The notes under the pieces are model-generated. The model made no database searches. It saw nothing but the letters and a program-made list of their open reading frames with translations, and was not told the origin of the DNA. Positions 41,162 to 54,213 of a stretch of DNA of 64,000 bases are shown here, in pieces. This DNA comes from UMGS1519 sp050951005 (GTDB lineage: Bacteria > Actinomycetota > Coriobacteriia > Coriobacteriales > Eggerthellaceae), in assembly GCA_050951005.1 (NCBI GenBank), contig JBMNIP010000002.1, forward strand, positions 558,001 through 622,000, read 5' to 3'. Positions within the stretch are counted from its first letter, which is position 1. Each line of letters starts with the position of its first letter. The position numbers and the translations under genes are program-made.

Positions 41162-42493
41162 TTACTTAACCTTCCTGTCTTCCGGGGTGTGCGGGCCGTA
41201 GCTGGGCTGCAGGGCAACTTCCGGAACCGGATCGCCGGTGTAGCACAGGACTGCGCCGTCATCGACCAGTTTATCGACATCGGCATCGGTGTAGCCGTAC
41301 TGCTTCAGGATCTTGCGGGTGTCGTAGCCAACCGGGCGGCTGCGGTACAGCACCGGGTCGCCGAGGCTCTTCAGACGGAACGGCATCGTCGTGATGGTGT
41401 AGGTGCCATCGTTCTCGAAGCCCTCGCCCTTGTCGTAGCCCTGGTCCTCATAAGGAACCTTACGCAGCTGGTCGTTGTCGTAGGCCTCCTGATCGAACAG
41501 GACGTCGCGGACGGTCTGGATCTTCTCGAACGGAATATCGTTCTCGCGGAAGCGCTTCTCCAACTCGGCGTAGGTGAACTTCTTGCAAGCCTTGTGCATC
41601 TCGGCCACGACGTCGACGTATTTGCCGTTGTCGGCCAGTGCTTCCAGCGTTGCGGTCTCCGGGTCGGTGTACCAATGCGGATCCATCTCCAGCGTATCGA
41701 ACACCAGCTTGTTGTACTTGTTGTAGTTGCCGAAGCACATCAGGAACCAGACGCCATCCGAAGACACATAGCTGTTGTTCGTCGGGCATTTGGCCTCCAT
41801 GCGGTCCTTCGGGTAGTCGCAGCCCTGCTGCTGAGCAATCAGAGCAGAGGTCATGCCCCAGGTGCCGACATGGTACAGGGAGCCGGTGACCTTGTCGCCC
41901 TCGCCCGTGCGCTGGGCCCAGGACAGAGCGCCCAGGATGCCGACGGCCAAAGCGCAGCCGGTATTCCAGTCGCCGAACGCAATCGGGCTGTTGCCCGGCT
42001 CGTAATGGGCGTTGGCCTGCGGAATCGCGCTCACGAAACCAGAACGGGCGGCGAAGGACGTGGCGTCGAAGCCCTTTGCGTCTTTCATCGGGCCGTACTC
42101 GCCATAGCCGCGGTTCTGAGCCCAAACCAGCTTCGGGAACTTCTCATGCAGCGTCTCGTAATCCAGACCCAGACGGCCCAGAGCGCCGGAACGCAGGGAC
42201 GTCAGGAAGATGTCTGCGGTCTCCAGCAGCTTCAGGAACACCTGATAGCCTTCGGGGTTCTTGGCGTTGATCGCGGTCCACTGCTTGTTGAACGAACCGC
42301 AGTCATAAGCGACATCGTCGAACTCGGTGCGGAACTTCATGCCCCAAGCCATGCCCTGGGTGCGCTGCTCGTCACCGGTAAAGGGCTCGACCTTGATGAC
42401 CGTTGCGCCCAACTCGGCGAGCGCACGGCCAGCTGCAGGGCCTGCCGCGTACTGGGTCAGCTCGACAACTTTGATGCCTTCCAAACCTGCCAT
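41162..42493 (-). CDS. CaiB/BaiF family (class III) CoA-transferase, first of pair
   Basis: A 443-residue paralogue of the downstream gene. The N-terminal KVVELTQYAAGPAAGRALAELGATVIKVE pattern is canonical, and Asp143 in GFDATSFAARSG matches the usual catalytic position more clearly than its partner. AAGGAG lies upstream of ATG 42493. The pairing and the neighbouring dehydrogenase suggest a pathway that activates a hydroxy or keto acid as its CoA ester. The actual acid (carnitine-like, 2-hydroxyacid, aromatic) cannot be told. Confidence 0.9.
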   Translation of the reverse strand: MAGLEGIKVVELTQYAAGPAAGRALAELGATVIKVEPFTGDEQRTQGMAWGMKFRTEFDDVAYDCGSFNKQWTAINAKNPEGYQVFLKLLETADIFLTSLRSGALGRLGLDYETLHEKFPKLVWAQNRGYGEYGPMKDAKGFDATSFAARSGFVSAIPQANAHYEPGNSPIAFGDWNTGCALAVGILGALSWAQRTGEGDKVTGSLYHVGTWGMTSALIAQQQGCDYPKDRMEAKCPTNNSYVSSDGVWFLMCFGNYNKYNKLVFDTLEMDPHWYTDPETATLEALADNGKYVDVVAEMHKACKKFTYAELEKRFRENDIPFEKIQTVRDVLFDQEAYDNDQLRKVPYEDQGYDKGEGFENDGTYTITTMPFRLKSLGDPVLYRSRPVGYDTRKILKQYGYTDADVDKLVDDGAVLCYTGDPVPEVALQPSYGPHTPEDRKVK

Positions 42494-42549
42494 ATCAATA
42501 ACTCCTTACAAATAATGTATTAACAAGGACGGCTCCCCCGTCCAAGATG

Positions 42550-42587
42550 AAAAGAGGGGTCCGCGCATTGCTGCAGCGAAACCCCTC
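42550..42587 (-). terminator. Hairpin between the dehydrogenase and CoA-transferase genes
   Basis: On the minus strand GAGGGGT (42587-42581) pairs with ACCCCTC (42560-42554), with a short inner CGC/GCG step, followed by TTTTC. It lies about 52 bp after the dehydrogenase stop and 57 bp before the CoA-transferase start, so it may terminate partially and set expression ratios. Confidence 0.6.
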
Positions 42588-42639
42588 CCTCTCAGTCAAA
42601 CGTGAATCACTGGGGTTCCAAGAACCACCGTCCGAAGCT

Positions 42640-43695
42640 TTACGGCTCCAGGACGACGCGCAGACCCTCGCCGGACTCGATGAACTCCATGCCCTTGCGC
42701 CAATCCTTCATCGGGACGACCATGTTGGAGATCATGGAGATGTCGAAGCCGTTGGCCAGCAGGTTCAGAGCCTGACGCCAGTTCTTACGCGTATAAGCAC
42801 GAGAACCGATGACGGAGATCTGACGCATAGCCAGCGTGGTCATATGCAGCTCGGAGGGCTTTGCCGGCAGGCCGGTGATGCCGATCTTGCCGTTCTTGGC
42901 AACCATGTCCATTGCCTGGGTCACAGCACCATAGAAGCCGGTGGCGTCGAGGATGATGTTGGCACCCTTGCCGTCGGTCAGCTCCATGACCTTGGCGACG
43001 GCGTCGCACTCGGAGCCGTTGATGGTGATGGCACCAAGCTGCTCGGCAACCTTGAAGCGCTTCTTGTCGGCATCAAGGCCGGTAACGATAACCTTGCGGA
43101 TGCCGCGCGCCTGCTTCAGCAGGGCAACCATCAGCAGGCCGATAGCGCCGGGGCCCATGACCAGGGCGGTGTCGCCGATTTGCGGGTCAAGGCGCTCAAC
43201 AGCGTTCATGGCAACGCACAGCGGCTCCATCAGGGCAGCCTGGGTGAACGGAATCTCTTCCGGCATAGGAATGACATTGATGCCGCGGATCGCCATATAC
43301 TTGGCGAATGCGCCCGGCAGGTCAGTGCCGTAGAACGGACGGTTATCGCAGATGTTCACCATGCCGCGGTCGCACCACTCGCAGGTGTCATCATACAGAA
43401 CCGGGTTAGCGGTCACATGCATGCCGACCTTCAGGTTCTGAGGAGCCTTCGGGCCAACCTCGGCGATTACGCCGGAGAACTCGTGGCAGAAAATAGCCGG
43501 GAACTGAATGTCGTAAGAATCTGCGATTGCCTGATTCCAGCGATACAGGGAATGGTCGGTGCCGCAAATGCCGGCAGCCTTGATCTCGAGCAGAACCTCG
43601 TCATCCTTGATCTGGGGAATCGGGTAATCCTCGACGTACTCCATCGCATCCGGTTCCGGAGCGGTCTTCAGCAGCGCGTTCATCTTGCCTTCCAT
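42640..43695 (-). CDS. Zinc-dependent alcohol dehydrogenase (medium-chain family)
   Basis: A 351-residue MDR-family dehydrogenase. Catalytic zinc ligands are Cys44 (AGICGTDHS) and His71-Glu72 (FCHEFSG). The structural zinc lobe has Cys105, Cys108 and Cys116, but the first position of the usual four-Cys pattern is Asp102. The Rossmann motif is MGPGAIGLLM. It resembles sorbitol/threonine/2,3-butanediol-type enzymes; it probably oxidises a secondary alcohol or polyol. AAGGAAG precedes ATG 43695. It heads the CoA-transferase cluster. Confidence 0.9.
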   Translation of the reverse strand: MEGKMNALLKTAPEPDAMEYVEDYPIPQIKDDEVLLEIKAAGICGTDHSLYRWNQAIADSYDIQFPAIFCHEFSGVIAEVGPKAPQNLKVGMHVTANPVLYDDTCEWCDRGMVNICDNRPFYGTDLPGAFAKYMAIRGINVIPMPEEIPFTQAALMEPLCVAMNAVERLDPQIGDTALVMGPGAIGLLMVALLKQARGIRKVIVTGLDADKKRFKVAEQLGAITINGSECDAVAKVMELTDGKGANIILDATGFYGAVTQAMDMVAKNGKIGITGLPAKPSELHMTTLAMRQISVIGSRAYTRKNWRQALNLLANGFDISMISNMVVPMKDWRKGMEFIESGEGLRVVLEP

Positions 43696-43957
43696 AGATA
43701 CTTCCTTTCACATGGAATTCATTTCGCTGAACACTGAAACGGACGCGACGCAGAACGCACACGTTCCTTTCAACTTGTTCAGTTGCACATCAGAGATTTT
43801 AGGCGATTGAACGCAACAGTTATAGATTTTCACACTTCCGATTAAGAACTTCTATAAAGTAATACTTAATATTAATGTTTTCGATTAAACAATTGACTGA
43901 GTTAACACAAACTGAAATCTGTTTTAGGAACATAACAAACAATGTCTATATATAACG
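43696..43957. promoter_or_regulatory. AT-rich upstream region of the dehydrogenase/CoA-transferase cluster
   Basis: This 262-bp gap is far more AT-rich than its surroundings and carries no gene. It contains the palindrome TTAATATTAA (43866-43875) and repeated CTGAA/TTCAG-type words. I cannot place a single promoter with confidence; a minus-strand TATAAC near an upstream TTCTTA is one option. A long regulatory region is likely. Confidence 0.4.
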
Positions 43958-43994
43958 AAAGACCCGGTTGGCTCATCTAACCAACCGGGTCTTT
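43958..43994 (-). terminator. Terminator of the rRNA operon
   Basis: A perfect 14-bp stem, AAAGACCCGGTTGG / CCAACCGGGTCTTT, with a 9-nt loop, lying about 27 bp beyond the 5S gene. Confidence 0.92.
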
Positions 43995-44020
43995 ACATTG
44001 CGAAGCGCAAAAGCGCCCTG

Positions 44021-44139
44021 CGCGGGCGCGACGCCCTATCCTCCCACGGACTGCACCGCAGTACTTTCGGCGATGGGGGGCTTAACTGCCGGGTTCGGAA
44101 TGGGACCGGGTGATCCCCCCCTCCATGGTCGCGCCCGCG
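44021..44139 (-). rRNA. rrf: 5S ribosomal RNA
   Basis: About 119 nt. The ends pair as helix I (CGCGGGCGCGAC with GTCGCGCCCGCG), and the minus strand contains the conserved CCATTCCGAACCCGG loop and GAAAGTACTGCGGTG region. Ends are estimated from pairing. Confidence 0.93.
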
Positions 44140-44244
44140 CGGGGCGCTCCCCGCGCGGCCCTCCGCGCGCCGCCGCGCCATGCGCGGGCCCGGCGCCCTG
44201 GAGGCTGCATGGCGTCCCCGATAGCCGCACGCCTCGCCATGGGA

Positions 44245-49062
<4,818 letters not shown>

Positions 49063-49298
49063 AAGGGGCGCCCGGGGGCGCCCCGGCGGGGCCTGATGGC
49101 TCCGTTTCGGATCCTCTTGGTGAAAAAAGAATCTCGAGGTATGAAAAAAATGATGCGGCAGGCGGGGCGGTCCGCCCCGCCTGGCGCTACGCTCTAGCTT
49201 GACTCGTCTCTTCCTCGCAGTATCCGGTTTTCAAGGTTCGCGCCGGCCCCCGCCGGGGGCCCGCCGCCTCGGGGCCCTGCCCCTCAGCGCGAGGAATC

Positions 49299-49327
49299 AT
49301 ATTACGCATGCCCGCGGGCGGTGTCAA
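49299..49327 (-). promoter_or_regulatory. rRNA operon promoter
   Basis: On the minus strand TTGACA (49322-49327), exactly 17 bp, then TAATAT (49299-49304). It lies about 237 bp upstream of the 16S 5' end. The sequence just upstream of the -35 box is AT-rich, consistent with an UP element for the RpoA C-terminal domain. Confidence 0.92.
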
Positions 49328-49329
49328 GG

Positions 49330-49345
49330 AGATTTTCGAAAATCT
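49330..49345. promoter_or_regulatory. Perfect 16-bp palindrome upstream of the rrn -35 box
   Basis: AGATTTTCGAAAATCT, two bases upstream of the -35 hexamer. It could be a protein-binding site or part of an UP element. Confidence 0.5.
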
Positions 49346-49536
49346 TTTTTGATAACGTTTTCGAATTGCCAGAACCCTCTTGGAAGGCGTTCACATACCG
49401 ATGAATTGGGGATATCCCTTGGGTATTGACCTGAGGCATTCTTTGATAGTCACCCTGCCGGCATTGGCATTGCCTTTATTCTTGCCACTGCCCAGGAGCT
49501 GGAAAGCAAGTCAGTCTTTCGGCTTCCGAACTTTTC

Positions 49537-49968
49537 CTACACATTCTGTACAAGGAATTTCAGGATGTGCGTGGCTACGCAGACAACCGTGCCGTCCTGG
49601 TTGGTGATGACCACATCGGCGTAGGTTTTCATGGCCTGCTCGTCCACCTCCTTGACCGTGTAGGTGGCGGTGAGCGTGTCGCCGAAGTAGACCGGGGCAG
49701 TGAAGCGCAGGTGGTCGTAGCCGTAGGAAGCACTCGGAATCGGCGAGGAATACTTCTGCTGAATCAGCGTCGAGGCGGTGCTGCCCAGCGCGAAGGTCAA
49801 GACGCCGTGGACGATGCGCGTACCGTACTGAGTACCCTTCATGAACTCCTCGTTGAAGTGCATCTGGCTGAAGTCGCCGGTGATGCCGCCGAACAGGTAG
49901 ACATCCGACTCGCTGATGGTCTTGGTGAACGAGCAGTTGTCGCCCACCTTTAGAGGGAGTTTTGACAT
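49537..49968 (-). CDS. MaoC-type (R)-specific hydratase / dehydratase
   Basis: A 143-residue hot-dog-fold protein starting MSKLPLKVGDN. The hydratase-2 motif (GDFSQMHFNEEF, with Asp and His as catalytic pair) is followed by VHGVLTFALGSTAST. It probably hydrates enoyl-CoA or dehydrates 3-hydroxyacyl-CoA esters. ATG 49968 follows AAAGGAGCAATC. It is on the same strand as the CoA-transferase cluster beyond the rRNA operon. Confidence 0.9.
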   Translation of the reverse strand: MSKLPLKVGDNCSFTKTISESDVYLFGGITGDFSQMHFNEEFMKGTQYGTRIVHGVLTFALGSTASTLIQQKYSSPIPSASYGYDHLRFTAPVYFGDTLTATYTVKEVDEQAMKTYADVVITNQDGTVVCVATHILKFLVQNV

Positions 49969-49990
49969 GATTGCTCCTTTCCAACGATGC

Positions 49991-50020
49991 GGGCCGACAA
50001 GGTTCCTTCCCTGTCGGCCC
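49991..50020 (-). other. Hairpin in the leader of the MaoC gene
   Basis: GGGCCGACA / TGTCGGCCC (9 bp, 12-nt loop) ends 22 bp before the MaoC start codon and just before its ribosome-binding site. No T-run follows, so it may be a weak bioY terminator or a translational control element. Confidence 0.4.
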
Positions 50021-50124
50021 ATCCATAGACCGTTCTTCGATTATTCTGCATCGTCTGCAACACCTAACGAAAGAGGTTGCAGAAATGGGCAGATACGTCG
50101 GTCAGAGAAGAAGCCCGCAATCGG

Positions 50125-50715
50125 TTATCGGCTCAGCGTGCCGACAGAACGATGTATGATCTGGGCAACGATGATTGCAGCAACGATTTTCAAGGCGTCG
50201 ACCAGGATAAAGGGCGCTACCGTCACCGCAAACGACTGAACAGCGTCAACATTGGCAACCATCATATACTGGGCCCATCCGCAGACATAGATGATTGCCA
50301 GAAACAAAAGGCCGACGGCGATGTCGGAAATAACCTCGCGGGTATTCGAAATCTCAGCGGGATGCGCACCGCGCGTTAAACGGGCCAGGCCAACGCATGC
50401 GATGCCCGCGACCAGATAGCCCAGCAAGAATCCTCCGGTAGGACCCATGAGAACGCCGATGCCGCCACGCATGCCGGAGAACACCGGCACACCGACTGCC
50501 CCGAGAAGCAGGTATCCGGCGATAGCGGCAACCGGCAGCCATCCTGGAAGCACGAACAACACGAAGGCGATGACAAACACCTGCAAGGTGAACGGAACCG
50601 GCCCGATGGGAACCGTGATCCATGCTCCAACCGCCATTAGGGCGATGGACAGCCCGACGAACGCAATCGCCTGGGCGCGTGACATCGTTGCCTTCTTTAC
50701 CGCCGTTGCCGACAT
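50125..50715 (-). CDS. bioY: Biotin transporter BioY (ECF S-component)
   Basis: A 196-residue membrane protein with six hydrophobic segments and the BioY signature: PVPFTLQVFVIAF region (here GPVPFTLQVFV), GAVGVPVFSGMRGGIGVLMGPTGGFLLGY. It binds biotin and needs an EcfT and ATPases for active transport; no ATPase is adjacent, so it may work with the ecfT at 16.7 kb or alone. The C-terminus lies close to MaoC. Confidence 0.95.
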   Translation of the reverse strand: MSATAVKKATMSRAQAIAFVGLSIALMAVGAWITVPIGPVPFTLQVFVIAFVLFVLPGWLPVAAIAGYLLLGAVGVPVFSGMRGGIGVLMGPTGGFLLGYLVAGIACVGLARLTRGAHPAEISNTREVISDIAVGLLFLAIIYVCGWAQYMMVANVDAVQSFAVTVAPFILVDALKIVAAIIVAQIIHRSVGTLSR

Positions 50716-50968
50716 AGAAAACCCTCTTCCTTCTTAATACTTCTCAATACATCAGATGTAGTAGGAATGATGGCAGCCGAGCTACGTCGCCCTGCATAAC
50801 CGAGATATCCTCAGCATAGCAGAACTTCAATGCAGGGATTCAAAGCCGCCGGATATCCGATTCAGCTAAACGATTACCTGCCTGCCGACCGCAAAGACAC
50901 TGAAGCGGAAACCGCACCGCAGGAGCCCGATGCCAAGCGCCCGTCTGAATCCAGGGTTTGCCTGCAGG

Positions 50969-52582
50969 CTATCGGCTTTCAGGAGAGCCTTCGCCGGCAG
51001 CCGGATCGGCTCCGGAATTCCCGGTGGCCCCACTGCGAGATGCACTGTCGTCAGCAGCTTCATCAGCGGGTGCAGACGGTTCTCGTGCCGTCGAATCATC
51101 TTGAGCTGGCTCAGCAGATTCGGATGCGGAATCGATGGTTGTAGGAAGGGTACCCTCCAGCGCTGCCTGCACTTCTTCTTTTGCAACGGTATCGGGCGAA
51201 TGCTCTTCTTCATCGAACATGACGACGCGCGGTCTGCCCGACTGAGCGGATGCGGAAGGCTCAGGGCCTGCCGACGACCCGGATGCGTCGTCCGCTTCTT
51301 TCGCAGATGAATTCTGTCCATCCTTCTTGTGCGCCTTCTCGGCTGAATCCTTGTCAGGGGAATCGAGCTCCTTGCCCTCCTTCCCATCGGAATCATGCTT
51401 CGTTTCCCGCCGATGCGTGATTTCGTAGTTGAATCGATCGTCATGCCCCATGAACAGGCAACGCAGCACATACCCGAAGAAGTAGACGAGCGAGGCAAGC
51501 GCCACCGCCACCCGCACATACGGCACGAAGAGCAGCGCGCCCCCGGCACCAGAGCCGATAAGCACGCGTACGCTGCGGGGAAAACGCTTGAACGAAAGGG
51601 CAATGGAGGCACCCGTAAACGGTACGCACAGGAGCACCGCCGCAAGCAGCAGGAACAGCAACACCAAACCTGCCGGGATGGTGAAGATGAGGGCAAAGCA
51701 CACCACGGTGGCAATGAGCACGCCAGCGGTTCCCAGAACGCCAAGCAGGACTTGTCCGAACGGATGCGCGCAGAACACCCGACGCGCCTCGTTCAGGTGA
51801 CGGGGATTCAGCCAGAGGACGATCAGGCCCATGAGAATCGAAGCGATGATGACGAACAGGATGCTCCCAAGCTGGAAATAGGGGGCGATTTTCGCACGGA
51901 TCTGCGAGACCTGGTCGATGGCATTGGGATTGTCCACCGTGTTGTTGACGTTGGCAATCTGCGCGGTCTCTGGGATTTCAAGGTCCTGGCCCGAGCGGAC
52001 GTTCAGCGTGCCCGTAACCTTGGCATCGGGCCCGATGGTGATTTCCTGGCCCGACAGGGTCACATCCCCGTCGACCGTACCGTTGAAGTAGATCTTGTTT
52101 CCGTAGGCTAGAAGATAGTGGCTCGTGCCTTCATAAGACAGGTCGTTTGCCCAGCAGTAGATGCCCTTGGCCTCGCTATCCTTGCTAATCGTAAGCGTGC
52201 TGCTGGCAAAGGTACCGTTGCCTCCGATATCGACCTTGTCAAGCGTAAGCGTTCTGCACACCAAACGGGCATCGCCGTCGATTTCGGTATTGCTGAGCGA
52301 AATCTGCCCCGATCCGGCCATCAAATCGTTGCCGACCGTAAGGTTATCTCCCGAAAGCTGGGTATTCGCCCAATACAGATCGCCGGTTACGGCCTCGTTC
52401 GATACATTGGAATCGCTTGTGAACAACGTACCCGCCGAATCCCCCTTGGTCAGCGTCTGATCGGCAGAAGCGGTAGAGGAAGAGGCAGCATAGCTTACCG
52501 AAGGCAGCGCAACGAGCAAGAGGATCGACGCGAGGAACGCAACCGGTATCGAAACGATGCGGCATGCTTTGCTGAATTCCAT
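50969..52582 (-). CDS. Membrane-anchored polymer-forming (bactofilin-like) protein
   Basis: A 537-residue protein. Residues 1-32 are a signal peptide. Residues 55-230 have the short-period beta-helix pattern of polymer-forming proteins (GDLYWANTQLSGDNLTVGNDL; GTVDGDVTLSGQEITIGPDAKVTG). Four transmembrane helices follow (about 245-270, 288-312, 315-345 and 350-380). The remaining 150 residues are a charged, disordered cytoplasmic tail rich in Ser, Asp, Glu and Ala. The beta-helix would lie outside the membrane, unlike cytoplasmic bactofilins. AAAGGGG precedes ATG 52582. Function unknown; envelope scaffolding is an inference. Confidence 0.82.
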   Translation of the reverse strand: MEFSKACRIVSIPVAFLASILLLVALPSVSYAASSSTASADQTLTKGDSAGTLFTSDSNVSNEAVTGDLYWANTQLSGDNLTVGNDLMAGSGQISLSNTEIDGDARLVCRTLTLDKVDIGGNGTFASSTLTISKDSEAKGIYCWANDLSYEGTSHYLLAYGNKIYFNGTVDGDVTLSGQEITIGPDAKVTGTLNVRSGQDLEIPETAQIANVNNTVDNPNAIDQVSQIRAKIAPYFQLGSILFVIIASILMGLIVLWLNPRHLNEARRVFCAHPFGQVLLGVLGTAGVLIATVVCFALIFTIPAGLVLLFLLLAAVLLCVPFTGASIALSFKRFPRSVRVLIGSGAGGALLFVPYVRVAVALASLVYFFGYVLRCLFMGHDDRFNYEITHRRETKHDSDGKEGKELDSPDKDSAEKAHKKDGQNSSAKEADDASGSSAGPEPSASAQSGRPRVVMFDEEEHSPDTVAKEEVQAALEGTLPTTIDSASESAEPAQDDSTAREPSAPADEAADDSASRSGATGNSGADPAAGEGSPESR

Positions 52583-52650
52583 GGTCGAACCCCTTTCCGT
52601 TTTCGCCCATTGTCGCACTACCGGCCATCCCACAGGCGTATGAATTCCCA

Positions 52651-54147
52651 TTAGAACCGTGCTGTAATCTCACCGCGTTCGAGGCGGCGGAGACGGCGCA
52701 TCTCCCAGATGATGAAGACCAGTGTGCTAAAAATGGCCAGGAAGTCAGCGCAGGGCACCGCCCAATACAGCGCATCCAGGCCGGTCAGCTGCGGGAAAAA
52801 TCCAGGAAGCACCGCAGGCAGCAGGAAGGCAAGCGGAATCAGGAACAGCACCTGGCGCGAAAGCGAAAGGAAGATGGACTTGGCCGGCTGACCCGTGGCT
52901 TGAAAGTAGTTGGAGCAGACAATCTGGAACCCGACAAAAGGAAGCAGGAGCATCTGGACTTTGAGGGCGTAGACGGTGAAACCCACCAGCGCACCGTCGG
53001 TCAAGCCGAAAGCACCGACGATCTGCTGGGGAAACAGATGGATCATCGCCCACATGAACACCGCGATCAATGTTGCGCCGAATACGCCGATCCACAGCGT
53101 CTTCTTCACGCGGTCGTACTTATGGGCCCCGTAGTTGTAGCCAAGCAGCGGCTGAATGGCCATGGCCACACCGACAAGCGGCAGGACCGTGAACATCGCC
53201 ACGCGTTGGACGACGCCGATGGAAGCAAGTGCCGCTTCCACTCCGAGGGGATTGAGCGCACCGTAATAGGCCAGCTGGTAATTGAACACCAGGTTGAAGG
53301 CCATCGAACCGATTTGGATGAAGAAGCTCGCGGTGCCGAGCTTCAAGATGGCGGCAATGACCTCACGGTGCGGGCGCATGCGCTCGGCCCGCAGTCGGAA
53401 CGGTGCCTTGCCGTTAGCGCGGAAATACCACAGCACGGTGAAGCAGGACAGGGCCTGACCGCCGATGGTTGCTATGCCGCACCCGAACACTCCCAGACCC
53501 AGCACCAGTACCAGGAAATAGTTGAAGACCGTGCAGGAAGCCGCACCGATCACCATGGTCAGCAAGGCCCGGTTGGGTGCGCCGGCTGTACGGATGAAGT
53601 TGTTGACGCCGGCCCCGATGCACTGGAAAATCAATCCATACGAGATGATGCGCACATAGAGCCCTGCCAAATCGCGGATCGAGTCGGTGACGCTTGAAAT
53701 GGTCAGCAGCCAATCGAGGGCGGGCGGAATGCTGACGAAGACGGCTACGAATGCCGAAAGGAAGATGGAAAGCGTGACGGTATTGCCCAAGCTGCGCTCT
53801 GCCTCGTCTGGGCGTCCTTGTCCCAAACGCAGGGCGGCCAATGCGTTCCCGCCTGCGCCGACGAGCATGGAAAATGCCATGAACAGAATCATGATGGGCG
53901 TCGCAACGGTCATCACCGACAAACCGACTGCGCCCATGGCCTGTCCCAGGAAAGCGGAGGCCAAAAGGTTGTATGAGCCGTTGACCAGCATCCCGACGAT
54001 AGAGGGGATGGAGAATTCGATGATGAGCCGAGGGATGGACGAGTGGCCCATGCGGTAGATTTTCTGGTCTACCTGCCTGTCATCCCGGCTCGCCGAACTG
54101 GTCGGCGTGGCCGTAAGATCCTGATTCTCGGTGTTGCGCTCTTCCAT
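52651..54147 (-). CDS. MATE family efflux transporter
   Basis: A 498-residue protein with about 12 transmembrane segments in two halves. The first-half signature GHSSIPRLIIEFSIPSIVGML and LVGAGGNALAALRLGQG, and the second-half QPLLGYNYGAHKYDRVKKTLW, are typical of the DinF/MepA branch of multidrug exporters. Such carriers use sodium or proton gradients to export cationic drugs. It lies 66 bp after birA and 69 bp before the polymer-forming protein, all on one strand. Confidence 0.93.
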   Translation of the reverse strand: MEERNTENQDLTATPTSSASRDDRQVDQKIYRMGHSSIPRLIIEFSIPSIVGMLVNGSYNLLASAFLGQAMGAVGLSVMTVATPIMILFMAFSMLVGAGGNALAALRLGQGRPDEAERSLGNTVTLSIFLSAFVAVFVSIPPALDWLLTISSVTDSIRDLAGLYVRIISYGLIFQCIGAGVNNFIRTAGAPNRALLTMVIGAASCTVFNYFLVLVLGLGVFGCGIATIGGQALSCFTVLWYFRANGKAPFRLRAERMRPHREVIAAILKLGTASFFIQIGSMAFNLVFNYQLAYYGALNPLGVEAALASIGVVQRVAMFTVLPLVGVAMAIQPLLGYNYGAHKYDRVKKTLWIGVFGATLIAVFMWAMIHLFPQQIVGAFGLTDGALVGFTVYALKVQMLLLPFVGFQIVCSNYFQATGQPAKSIFLSLSRQVLFLIPLAFLLPAVLPGFFPQLTGLDALYWAVPCADFLAIFSTLVFIIWEMRRLRRLERGEITARF

Positions 54148-54213
54148 ATCCCCGCTATCATTCTCAGACGCTCAACGTACCCGCTTCCCCCGCGGGCCAT
54201 CTGAGCCGGAATA

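Larger units (their letters stand above)
49063..49536 (-). other. rRNA operon leader and upstream region
   Basis: A 474-bp stretch without a protein gene. It holds the rrn promoter at 49299-49327, a palindromic AT-rich upstream element, a GC-rich leader with paired CGGGGCGG / CCGCCCCG arms (49162-49180), and an antitermination-like CCTTGAAAACCGG on the minus strand near 49226-49238. The outer 150 bp before the MaoC gene show nothing recognisable. Confidence 0.6.
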
